NCBI GenBank assembly: GCA_001657325.1
Contig: LWRO01000043.1
Location: 1 to 36,336 of the forward strand
Origin: Geitlerinema sp. BBD 1991-9
Lineage (GTDB): Bacteria > Cyanobacteriota > Cyanobacteriia > Cyanobacteriales > Geitlerinemataceae
DNA length: 36,336 nt
Direction of reading: 5' to 3'
Notes under the pieces: model-generated
What the model saw: the letters and a program-made list of their open reading frames with translations, nothing else
Database searches by the model: none
What the model was told of the DNA's origin: nothing
Program-made: the position numbers and the translations under genes
Part shown: positions 29,150-36,336 of the stretch, in pieces
How positions within the stretch are numbered: position 1 is the first letter of the stretch
Layout: each line of letters opens with the position of its first letter

Positions 29150-31816
29150 TTACAACCAGTTTCCAACTAAAACAAACGTCGACCAAAAGTAAGGATGAGC
29201 GTGGATTCGATCGTTTAATAGCTTCAGTTGTGCTTGACGGAGCGCTTCGGCTTTCGTGATGGGTCGATCGACTTGAGTGAGTTGGCGGTAGAACTCGCTC
29301 ATTAACTCCGCCGTCGCTCGATCGCTGACGGGGAAAAGACTAGCTAAGGTACTGTTCGCCCCCGATCGAAGTGCGAAACCGGCTAAGCCCAGCGTGGCTC
29401 GACTGTCTCCCGTCGCCGTCTGACAAGCACTCATCACCAAAAGATCGATGGGGGAAACGATACCCAATTGGCGCGCTTGGAATAACAGGTCGAAATCCTT
29501 AACGCGAATTCGATCGTCCCAAGTCAGGAGAAATGTATCGTCTGGATTGGAGCTGAACTGGCCGTGGGTGGCCAGATGGACGATCGAGAAAGGTGTTTCG
29601 TCGATTTCCCGTTGAAAACTCTCGCGGGTAAACGCTCGATCGAGCAAGACGTGCGATTCGAGTTGCATCGTAATGCGTTCGACTTCGCCTTCCACACCGG
29701 GGAGTGGCGAAAACCCCTGACGCGGCTCGGTCAAACCGGCGGCTAAAATAGCGAGCTGTTCTCGTTTGAGGCCTTGGGGAAAAAGCTGTAAGCCGGGACT
29801 GAGTGCGAGACTGTATTTTTCGATGAGATAGCGTTCGCCGTCGAAAAGTGCCGCCATCGGTAGATTTCGGAGCCATCCATCAAGAACGAAGACGAGGGTT
29901 TGAATCTCGCTGTTGCTTAAATCGGCTTCAGCCGGTCGCACGAGCCAGTCGTACACGCGCTCGGACAACTGCGATCGATCGAGCCGGTTGTATCCGACAT
30001 AAAGAGAAGAATAAAACTTTTGTAGGGTGGCTTCGACTTGCGAGGCCGGTAACGCGGTGGCGTAGTGACGAAGGGGACGACCGGGCATTGAGAGGATGAC
30101 TTCGAGTCGATCCGCCAAGATAATCGGATAGATAACGGCTGCATGGGGATCGATTTCCTCGATCGCGACGGGCTGCGTTTCCAAACAAGCATCGCCAAAG
30201 AAGTTGTCTAACTCAGCCAGTTGGAGTGCTTCGATCGCTTCGCGGGCTTGTTGGAGATCCTCCTGGGACGCACCGGGTCCGAGCAGCAGGCTGACGAATT
30301 CGCGATAGACGGGTTCGACGCTTTCTTTAAATTCAAACTGAACGTCGGAATTCACCGCGAGTAAGTCGCTTCGCAACGCTTGCAAGGACTCGTAAGCACT
30401 TTCATAGGCTGCCTTGGCTCGATCGAGTTTCCCTTCGCGTTTGAGGATGCGACCGAGTTGCCAGGACGCACGGGCGATAATATCGTCGGCATCGCTATCT
30501 CGAACGAGCTGTAACGCTTGTTGGGTGACGGTTTGTGCGTCTTCCCACTGTTCGCTGCGCTCGTAGAGTTTACCCAGTTGCGTCAGGGCATAGGCCTGGG
30601 CGCGTCGATCGCCGAGTTGTCTAGCTCGATCGATGGCGGTGGCGAGTTCTTGCGAGATCTCAAGTCGCATCTCGGCCTGGGGGTCTAACGCCATCCAACT
30701 GTCTGCCAGGTTCACGCTGGCGTACACGGCTGCACGACTGGGGGGGAGGGTCGCAATTTCAGTTTGAATTTGCTCGATCGAGATATCGACGTAGTCCGCA
30801 GGACAGACGATACCAGAGACGCGACACCAATCGATCCAAAGGCTCAATTGATTGAGGTAAGCTTGGACGCGCAGAAGGGGATCGGGGGTCAGTCGGGCGG
30901 CTTCTTGGTAATAAGACCGAGCGGTGTCGTACTGTTGCAGGTCGTGGGCGATGTTGCCGATGCCGAACAGGGTCGCACTGGTGTTGGCACGATCGTTGAG
31001 TCGATCGCTAATCCGCCAGCTCTCCTCTAAAACGGTTTTGGCCCGTTCCAGGTCGCCGATGGTTTGCAAAACGGTTCCCAAACTCCGAAGACCGCTGGCC
31101 TTCAGCGAGGTATCGGCTTGGTTTTGCAGAATTTCGAGAGTGCGGTCTAATTGGGCCCTCGCCTGCCGGTACTGTCCTAACGCTTGCATGGCGCCAGCTT
31201 GGTTGATTTGACTGGTGAGTCGGCCGGTCTCGTCGTCGGCACGCGCGTAGGCAGCTTCGGCTTGTTGCCAGCTTTCTAAAGCGTCTTCGGTTTGTCCTCG
31301 GGTGAGTTGAAGTTGTCCGAGGGCGTTTAACGCCTGACCTCGCAGGGTTTCGCCGTTGGCGTCGAGTTCTGGGAACCCTTGCAATCGATCGAGGCTGGTT
31401 TCGATGGCGTTCTCGGCTTGTTGCCACTGACCTAAGTGTTGGTAGGCCAGGGACAGGTACGTGAGGGTTTGGACTTGTCGATCGATCTGGTTTCGATCGC
31501 GATAGGCCTGAAGGGCTTGTTCCCAAAGGTCGATGGCGTCGGCATACTGTCCGGCTTGATAGTGTTGTTGTCCTCGCGCCAACTGCGCGTCGGGGTCGGA
31601 TGACGGTTGCGCGATGGCTTCCCCGGGCGGAATGGGTACGCGAGCGATCGATGGAACGACCAACACGCTCAGCCACAGAGCCGCGAGAAAGTAACCCGAC
31701 AACAGGAGCGAGATCGATCGTTTGTTGAGTCGTTTGTTGAGTTGTTTTTTGAGATCGATCGCGTTTTTCAGAAGGCGGGAAACGAGCCACTTAAACCTGT
31801 GACGCTGACTGTCCAT
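29150..31816 (-). CDS. TPR-CHAT protein (caspase-like), membrane-anchored or exported
   Basis: 888 aa. A basic N-terminus is followed by one hydrophobic segment (about 35-58), so the bulk is probably periplasmic or exported. Tetratricopeptide repeats fill about 75-480 (repeated A-x-GQWQQAEN / GQYRQARAQ patterns). The C-terminal CHAT domain (about 600-888) has the caspase-like dyad H751 (VHLATHG) and C798 (MSACQTATGD), then GLAGFALRSGANSTLASLFPV. CHAT proteases cleave partner proteins when activated; TPRs usually bind the partner. The gene starts 3 bp after the TPS gene stop, so they are translationally coupled, which suggests the TPS protein or its pathway as partner. Confidence 0.92.
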   Translation of the reverse strand: MDSQRHRFKWLVSRLLKNAIDLKKQLNKRLNKRSISLLLSGYFLAALWLSVLVVPSIARVPIPPGEAIAQPSSDPDAQLARGQQHYQAGQYADAIDLWEQALQAYRDRNQIDRQVQTLTYLSLAYQHLGQWQQAENAIETSLDRLQGFPELDANGETLRGQALNALGQLQLTRGQTEDALESWQQAEAAYARADDETGRLTSQINQAGAMQALGQYRQARAQLDRTLEILQNQADTSLKASGLRSLGTVLQTIGDLERAKTVLEESWRISDRLNDRANTSATLFGIGNIAHDLQQYDTARSYYQEAARLTPDPLLRVQAYLNQLSLWIDWCRVSGIVCPADYVDISIEQIQTEIATLPPSRAAVYASVNLADSWMALDPQAEMRLEISQELATAIDRARQLGDRRAQAYALTQLGKLYERSEQWEDAQTVTQQALQLVRDSDADDIIARASWQLGRILKREGKLDRAKAAYESAYESLQALRSDLLAVNSDVQFEFKESVEPVYREFVSLLLGPGASQEDLQQAREAIEALQLAELDNFFGDACLETQPVAIEEIDPHAAVIYPIILADRLEVILSMPGRPLRHYATALPASQVEATLQKFYSSLYVGYNRLDRSQLSERVYDWLVRPAEADLSNSEIQTLVFVLDGWLRNLPMAALFDGERYLIEKYSLALSPGLQLFPQGLKREQLAILAAGLTEPRQGFSPLPGVEGEVERITMQLESHVLLDRAFTRESFQREIDETPFSIVHLATHGQFSSNPDDTFLLTWDDRIRVKDFDLLFQARQLGIVSPIDLLVMSACQTATGDSRATLGLAGFALRSGANSTLASLFPVSDRATAELMSEFYRQLTQVDRPITKAEALRQAQLKLLNDRIHAHPYFWSTFVLVGNWL

Positions 31817-31819
31817 AGC

Positions 31820-34800
31820 TTACAGCCTCCCGCACTGACGTGTTCTCGAACGCATCGGCAACGTCGATCGACGGGGGTGATACGCGACGAGTTCGATCGT
31901 GCCGTCTTCGTGTTCGACCCATCCGTTCGATTCGACGAGAACGGATGGCGGAGATCGATCGCCCTCTGAAGATGAGGTGGGTTGGGCAGAAGTTTCCTCG
32001 GGCCGTTCTTCAGATTGCTTCTCTCCCGTTTGAATTTCGCCCGGGATATCACGGAAATCTTCGACAATGGTTTGACCGCGCAACGTCGTCGTCGGATCTT
32101 CTGGAAGTCCGCCCCGTCCGGTAATTGTAAAGGAGTTGCCCGCGATCGCTTCGCAGCCGGTCACGACGCGATCGGCCGGGTCGGAAACGTTTTCCGGTAG
32201 GGTCACGATGCCCGTTGTGGCATCGGCTTCGGGAGTCGTAATCGTCACGATGCCGCTAAATTCAGCACCGAGTTCGGAGGTGGCGGTGATATCACTTTCG
32301 GGGGTCAGTTCGTCTCGAAATGCCGTACCGAAGATGGCTTGGGCGTTAATCGTAATGCGTCCGCCAAAACTTTGCTCGGCGTTGGCGGTAATATCGCTAT
32401 TTTCTAAGGCGACGAGGGTTTCTGTATCGATCGAAATGTTGCCCCCCGTTGCGTCTCCCGTGGCGTTGGTGGTGATGAAACTGCGTCGCCGCAGTTGGAG
32501 ATCGGAGGTGGTCAGGGAAATATTGGCGCGATCGCCTTCAACGGTATCGGCACTGAGGGTTCCGCTGTTGAGACGAATCTCGGGCGCGTTAATATCCAGG
32601 TTGCCCGAAGCACCGGCGTTTTGGCTGCTGACGGAGACGCGAGCGCCATCTTCGACGGTGAAGCGTTCGGCTTGTAACGAAATCGTTCCGGCATCTCCAA
32701 TACCGGGCGATCCGGCACTCAGTTGGGCCTCGTCTCGGACGAGGATTCGATCGGCAACAACGCTCAACTGTCCGCCGCTTCCCGTTCCTTCAGTACTCGT
32801 CTCGATCGAGGCTTGGTCTGAGATTTCGAGATTCGCCGTCTCGATCGAAATTTCACCGCCGTTTCCCGTCGAGTTGGCCGCCGTGTCGGAAAACAAACCC
32901 GTGTCAGATCCGGACAGCACGATCGAATCTCGGGCGTTGACGATAATATTCCCGGCGTTCGCTCCGCTTTCCGTCAACGCTTCCAACTGCGCCCCGCCGG
33001 TCACGGACAGGGATGGTGTGTCGATTTCAAGGGTTCCTCCCGCTCCGGTAGCCTCAGATAACGTCCCGACGAACGCACCGCTGGGGGCGAACGGATCGCC
33101 GGGATTGCCGTCGAAGGATGCGAATTCGGAGGCCGCGATCTGAATGTTTCCGGCGTTCCCCGTGGCATTCGTACTGGCACTGATAAACGCACCGTTCGAG
33201 ACGCTCAGTTGGCGCGTGGTAATGTCGATTTGATTGCCTCGTCCATCTGCACCTTCGAGAACTTCACTCAAAATGCCGCTGGGAATCGTGTCGGGTTCGA
33301 CGGGGTTTAACACTGCACCGTCGAGCTGAATCACATCGGCACGAACGGCGATCGCACCGGCATTTCCAGTTCCTAGCGTGCTGGTGCGGATTTGCGCGCC
33401 ATCGCGAAGGGTCAGGGATGTTGTTTCGATCGCGACGCTGCCCCCGTTCCCCACTGCCCCCGGAAACACGTCAGTCCCCAATCCACTGAACGATCCGATC
33501 GGTGAGACGCCCGTGAGATCGATCGATTGCGAGACAGTTGCTGTAACATTTCCGGTATTGCCCACGCCACCGGAGAGCGATATCACTTGACCGCCGTTCG
33601 TCGCCACGAAGGAACGGGCGTTCACCTTGACATCTCCAGCATTTCCGCCGAACTCGCTAAAGGTGACGCTCCCGACGAAGCTCGTGTTGAGGGAAATCGT
33701 ATCGGCCTCGATCGAAACGGTTCCCGCATCGCCCAAACCAGGGGGTAAGGTTGCCGTACTGAATGTCGCGCCGTCCATACTGACTTCGTCCGCAGTCACG
33801 GACAGGTTGCCGCTTTGACCTTCTCCAGCAAGGCTAGACAGGATGTTACCGCCAACGGACACTTGCGGTGCTTTAACCGTCACGTCTCCACCCGTTCCCG
33901 AACCTGCCGTCAAGCTATCGACGATACTCGATTCTGCCGACGGTGTCCCCGCTGGGGCGGCTTCCTGCACGACGCTCGATCGACTTTCAAATCTCAAGGT
34001 TCCCCCCACTAACCCGTAGGAAAAGACGGCGGATGGAAAGGGGAGGAGCAGATCGCCCCCGGCGAGAAAGGTTATGTCCCCCCCGTTCGCGCCGAAGTCG
34101 AAGGTGTTGAGGTCGCCCCCAGAGACATCGACGAAGCTCGTCGTAATACCGCCACTGGCATCGATGACGACAGAACCGCCGCCGAGTCCGTTGGCAGTAT
34201 TGATGGAACTGGCGAAAACCTCGCCGGAGAGGGTGGTGTTGGGGCGATACTGGTTGGTGAGTAGGACGAGTCCGTTGGGTTGGGTAATGCTGATGTCCCC
34301 AGTGGTAATGCTGCTTCCGCTGGCGGTAGGAGACTCGAAGGTGACAGAACCGGAGGGAAAATCGGTCGGGGTATCGATCTCGGGAACGCCGGTGAAGGGG
34401 GTTTGCGTCCAATCGATGCCCGCTCTGACATCTAAAGTGGCTTGGGTACTGCCTCGAACGTTTAAAACCGTCGTGCCGTCGGAGAGGGTCACGTCGCTGA
34501 GCGCGCTGTAGGGGGTTGTCGTGCCGGGAATCGTATTGTCGTTGGCGGGATCGATGGTGGTGTCGGTTGCCCCGGTGCTGTCGATGGTGACGTTCCCCAA
34601 TTCCACGCTGCCACCGGCTAAGACGTGCAGGGACGCGCCGGAATAGTCCCCGATACTGACGTTGCCCACGGCTAATACGATGGGGTCTTCGTCGCTAATG
34701 AAATTGCCAACGGAGCCGTCGAGTTGTTCGAGTCGGAAGTTTTTACCCGTCAGGAAGTGTGCGTCGCCTTCGATCGAATTCGCCGATCTTAAAAGCGTGT

Positions 34801-35608
34801 CTCCGCCGGATATCAAGGCGCTGTTGGGATGGCTTAACGCGGAAATGTTAAGGGTTCGATCGCCTTGCAAGACCAATCGATTTCCGGCTGTGGCGATGAA
34901 GGGGGCTGTGGTGCGATCTCGGGCGTTGAGTCGATCGATCGCCTGCAAGATTAGGTTGTTGCCCGCTTGTAACTGACCTTCTAAGTCGAGATTAGCAGCG
35001 ATCAGGGTTAGGTCGATGCCAGTCGAAAGCGATCCGGTGCTGGCGATTTCACCTCGGTTGGGGGGCAACCAATCTCCTAAGCCGAGAGGGGTATTGAGGG
35101 TGAGTAGGGGCGGCGCTTCGGGATCGCTCGCACTAAATTCGTAGCCGTTGTCGAACGCGAGCCGATCGCTGGTGGTGGCGAAAAATGACCCTCGCACGTC
35201 GAGTCGAGCGTTCGGGCCGAAAACAATGCCGTTGGGGTTGATTAAGTATAGGTTGGCGTTACCGAGCACCCCGAGGGTTCCTTGAATGTCGGAGTGGTTG
35301 CTTCCCGTGACGCGACTGAGAATATTCTCGATTCCTGTCGGGTTGGCGAAATGAACTTGTCGTCCGTGTCCGACGTTAAACTCTTGAAAGCTGTGAAATA
35401 GGTTGTTGCCGCGAGGGGCTCCTCCATCAATTCGATCGGTGACTCCGCCCTCGATCGAGACATTTGGCGTCACGATCGATCCTTCGGAGCCTAGGGTGTT
35501 ATCGGGAACGATCTGTGCGATCGCGTTCGCGCTCAAGCCCGTGAAATTCGCCACCGTGCCGCTTACAGCGCAGATTCCAAGCTGAAGACTCCGAAAGATT
35601 GGTTTCAT
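31820..35608 (-). CDS. Filamentous-haemagglutinin-type TPS exoprotein (TpsA)
   Basis: 1262 aa from the ATG at 35608 (MKPIFRSL); a TTG 16 codons upstream is rejected because the signal peptide begins at MKP and ends near ANAIA. The TPS secretion domain follows: NLFHSFQEFNVGHGRQVHF, NPTGIENILSRVTG, the diagnostic YLINPNGIVFGPNA, then RGSFFATTSDRLAF. The rest is a long repetitive beta-helix (units like TGNAGNI, GGEISIETANLEISD, GASIET), ending in a Glu/Pro/Ser-rich tail. TpsA proteins cross the outer membrane through a TpsB pore and act as adhesins or toxins. No toxin domain is recognisable here, nor a TpsB gene in the window. A surface adhesin role is the simplest reading. Confidence 0.93.
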   Translation of the reverse strand: MKPIFRSLQLGICAVSGTVANFTGLSANAIAQIVPDNTLGSEGSIVTPNVSIEGGVTDRIDGGAPRGNNLFHSFQEFNVGHGRQVHFANPTGIENILSRVTGSNHSDIQGTLGVLGNANLYLINPNGIVFGPNARLDVRGSFFATTSDRLAFDNGYEFSASDPEAPPLLTLNTPLGLGDWLPPNRGEIASTGSLSTGIDLTLIAANLDLEGQLQAGNNLILQAIDRLNARDRTTAPFIATAGNRLVLQGDRTLNISALSHPNSALISGGDTLLRSANSIEGDAHFLTGKNFRLEQLDGSVGNFISDEDPIVLAVGNVSIGDYSGASLHVLAGGSVELGNVTIDSTGATDTTIDPANDNTIPGTTTPYSALSDVTLSDGTTVLNVRGSTQATLDVRAGIDWTQTPFTGVPEIDTPTDFPSGSVTFESPTASGSSITTGDISITQPNGLVLLTNQYRPNTTLSGEVFASSINTANGLGGGSVVIDASGGITTSFVDVSGGDLNTFDFGANGGDITFLAGGDLLLPFPSAVFSYGLVGGTLRFESRSSVVQEAAPAGTPSAESSIVDSLTAGSGTGGDVTVKAPQVSVGGNILSSLAGEGQSGNLSVTADEVSMDGATFSTATLPPGLGDAGTVSIEADTISLNTSFVGSVTFSEFGGNAGDVKVNARSFVATNGGQVISLSGGVGNTGNVTATVSQSIDLTGVSPIGSFSGLGTDVFPGAVGNGGSVAIETTSLTLRDGAQIRTSTLGTGNAGAIAVRADVIQLDGAVLNPVEPDTIPSGILSEVLEGADGRGNQIDITTRQLSVSNGAFISASTNATGNAGNIQIAASEFASFDGNPGDPFAPSGAFVGTLSEATGAGGTLEIDTPSLSVTGGAQLEALTESGANAGNIIVNARDSIVLSGSDTGLFSDTAANSTGNGGEISIETANLEISDQASIETSTEGTGSGGQLSVVADRILVRDEAQLSAGSPGIGDAGTISLQAERFTVEDGARVSVSSQNAGASGNLDINAPEIRLNSGTLSADTVEGDRANISLTTSDLQLRRRSFITTNATGDATGGNISIDTETLVALENSDITANAEQSFGGRITINAQAIFGTAFRDELTPESDITATSELGAEFSGIVTITTPEADATTGIVTLPENVSDPADRVVTGCEAIAGNSFTITGRGGLPEDPTTTLRGQTIVEDFRDIPGEIQTGEKQSEERPEETSAQPTSSSEGDRSPPSVLVESNGWVEHEDGTIELVAYHPRRSTLPMRSRTRQCGRL

Positions 35609-35686
35609 CGTAGGGAAGACTCTCGCGATCGACAATTCTTGAAAATTGCCATCCAACAGCAGAGGTTTGACTCAAAGGATAGTGTC

Positions 35687-35715
35687 ATTCTGAGAATAAA
35701 TACCAATAGTGTCAA
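35687..35715 (-). promoter_or_regulatory. Probable promoter of the TPS-CHAT locus, with direct repeats
   Basis: On the minus strand a perfect -35 TTGACA (35715-35710) is followed after 17 nt by CAGAAT (35692-35687, four of six -10 matches), about 80 bp before the TPS start codon. The 9-mer ATAGTGTCA occurs at 35679-35687 and 35706-35714, so the copies overlap the -10 and -35 regions and could be an operator. Confidence 0.5.
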
Positions 35716-35816
35716 GTTAATTTTTTTGTAGCCTTTTGGGGAAGCAGAGGAGTTGGAATTGATTTAGGCTTGTTTTTGACGCTTGGGGTTCACGTACAAT
35801 TTAATCTCGTTTTGAT

Positions 35817-35947
35817 GGGTGCATCTCACTTTTTCGATCGGAACCCCTCCGCCTTCGGCACCTCCCCTTAGCGAGGGGCGGAGGGGAGGGGTTCCGATCG
35901 CTCAGTCGAGGTACGGAGGGGTCATTCTACGAAATTGAGATGCACCC
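35817..35947. mobile_element. MITE-like element, family 1 (131 bp)
   Basis: The left end is GGGTGCATCTCAC and the right end TTGAGATGCACCC, with nested CCTCCGCC and GGGGCGGAGG palindromes inside. A perfect 8-bp duplication, GTTTTGAT, lies at 35809-35816 and 35948-35955. It is about 100 bp upstream of the predicted TPS promoter. Confidence 0.9.
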
Positions 35948-36120
35948 GTTTTGATGATTTTTATTGCTGTATTTTGACGAGTACAGTTGAGTTTTGAAAT
36001 CTTCTTTTTTGGATCTTTTAGGGACAGAAAAACGATTAAAATTGATGGCAATGTTTGAGGGGTGAAGTCAGACCGTTCGGCTCTCCTACAACGAAGTCAG
36101 TCAGGATTCTTTGAACCCTC

Positions 36121-36148
36121 GTAGAGTCCTTTCGTCAAAGGACTCTAC
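36121..36148. repeat. 12-bp perfect inverted repeat (hairpin)
   Basis: GTAGAGTCCTTT (36121-36132) pairs with AAAGGACTCTAC (36137-36148) over a 4-nt loop. It could terminate a transcript from outside the window, but no clear T-run follows on either strand. Confidence 0.6.
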
Positions 36149-36202
36149 AGGAGAAATGCGAAGTCTATCTAGAGCACCAGCACAGAAGTCAGGAGACTTT
36201 TA

Positions 36203-36262
36203 CAGTGAGCAGTGAGCAGTGAGCAGTGAGCAGTAAGTAGTGAACAGTGAACAGTGAACAGT
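36203..36262. repeat. Heptamer tandem repeat (CAGTGAG/CAGTGAA)
   Basis: About 8.5 units of 7 bp: four CAGTGAG, then CAGTAAG, TAGTGAA and two CAGTGAA, then CAGT. It resembles the short tandemly repeated heptamers (STRR) known from filamentous cyanobacteria. It is not in a gene. Confidence 0.9.
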
Positions 36263-36336
36263 CACGCACTGACCCCTCACCTCATTCAACTGGCTGACTT
36301 TTGTAGCACGGCTCTAGCTTCTGCTCTAGCCTCTCT

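Larger units (their letters stand above)
35956..36336. other. Non-coding right edge of the window
   Basis: I see no gene in this stretch. It carries a 12-bp hairpin (36121-36148) and a heptamer array (36203-36262), annotated separately. The last 70 bases (CTCTAGCTTCTGCTCTAGCC) show nothing definite. Confidence 0.6.

Noticed and set aside
32136-33143. 335-codon plus-strand ORF opposite the TPS gene
   Set aside because: It is a shadow of the repetitive beta-helix coding sequence, Ser/Pro/Val-rich, without a recognisable family.

Overview
The window is cyanobacterial chromosomal DNA. It carries a plant/cyanobacterial-type NTRC (thioredoxin reductase fused to thioredoxin), a ferredoxin-type glutamate synthase, DUF928, CHASE2, CHAT and two-partner-secretion (TPS) genes, slr1658/slr1659-type regulators, scattered HIP1 octamers (GCGATCGC) and very many CGATCGA-type words. 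A filamentous, Oscillatoriales/Geitlerinema-like host is my inference; no rRNA, tRNA or phylogenetic marker is present to settle it.

Left part (1-10.2 kb), core metabolism: NTRC, a GT4-type glycosyltransferase and NADP isocitrate dehydrogenase lie on the minus strand. A long non-coding leader with two palindromes follows, then glsF on the plus strand. Icd supplies 2-oxoglutarate and GOGAT consumes it. Hairpin terminators close NTRC, icd and glsF.

Middle part (10.2-20.4 kb), mixed housekeeping and small genes: a ribbon-helix-helix (RHH) protein, two small membrane proteins (DUF2214 and PsiE families), an APC amino-acid permease followed by an unknown lipoprotein, a decayed SUKH-4-like immunity gene, D-lactate dehydrogenase, two small proteins and an LptF/LptG-family permease.

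NACHT island (20.5-23.2 kb): one bacterial NLR-like NACHT ATPase gene lies between non-autonomous mobile elements.

Right part (23.2-35.6 kb): seven minus-strand genes read as one locus. In order of transcription they are a TPS-type secreted adhesin, a TPR-CHAT caspase-like protein, a DUF928 protein with an expanded tandem repeat, a CHASE2-PP2C (SpoIIE-type) phosphatase, a SiaB-like (DUF6272/slr1658) kinase, an slr1659-type STAS protein, and an RHH-triple-PAS protein. I read this as an envelope or surface module joined to a phosphatase/kinase/STAS partner switch resembling SiaABC, with an unusual RHH-PAS protein as a possible output. It is the best candidate for an undescribed system here.

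The most secure direct observation is two families of small palindromic elements (MITE-like). Family 1 has ends GGGTGCATCTCA (five full copies and one fragment). Family 2 has ends GGGTCTGTTGGA or a variant, and a 26-bp perfect palindrome inside (three copies). Almost every copy is flanked by an 8- to 9-bp direct repeat. One family-2 copy disrupts the SUKH-4-like gene, and removing it with one target duplication restores the frame exactly. Another family-2 copy just upstream of that gene has a family-1 copy nested in it. The element sequences also create false N-terminal extensions of neighbouring ORFs.
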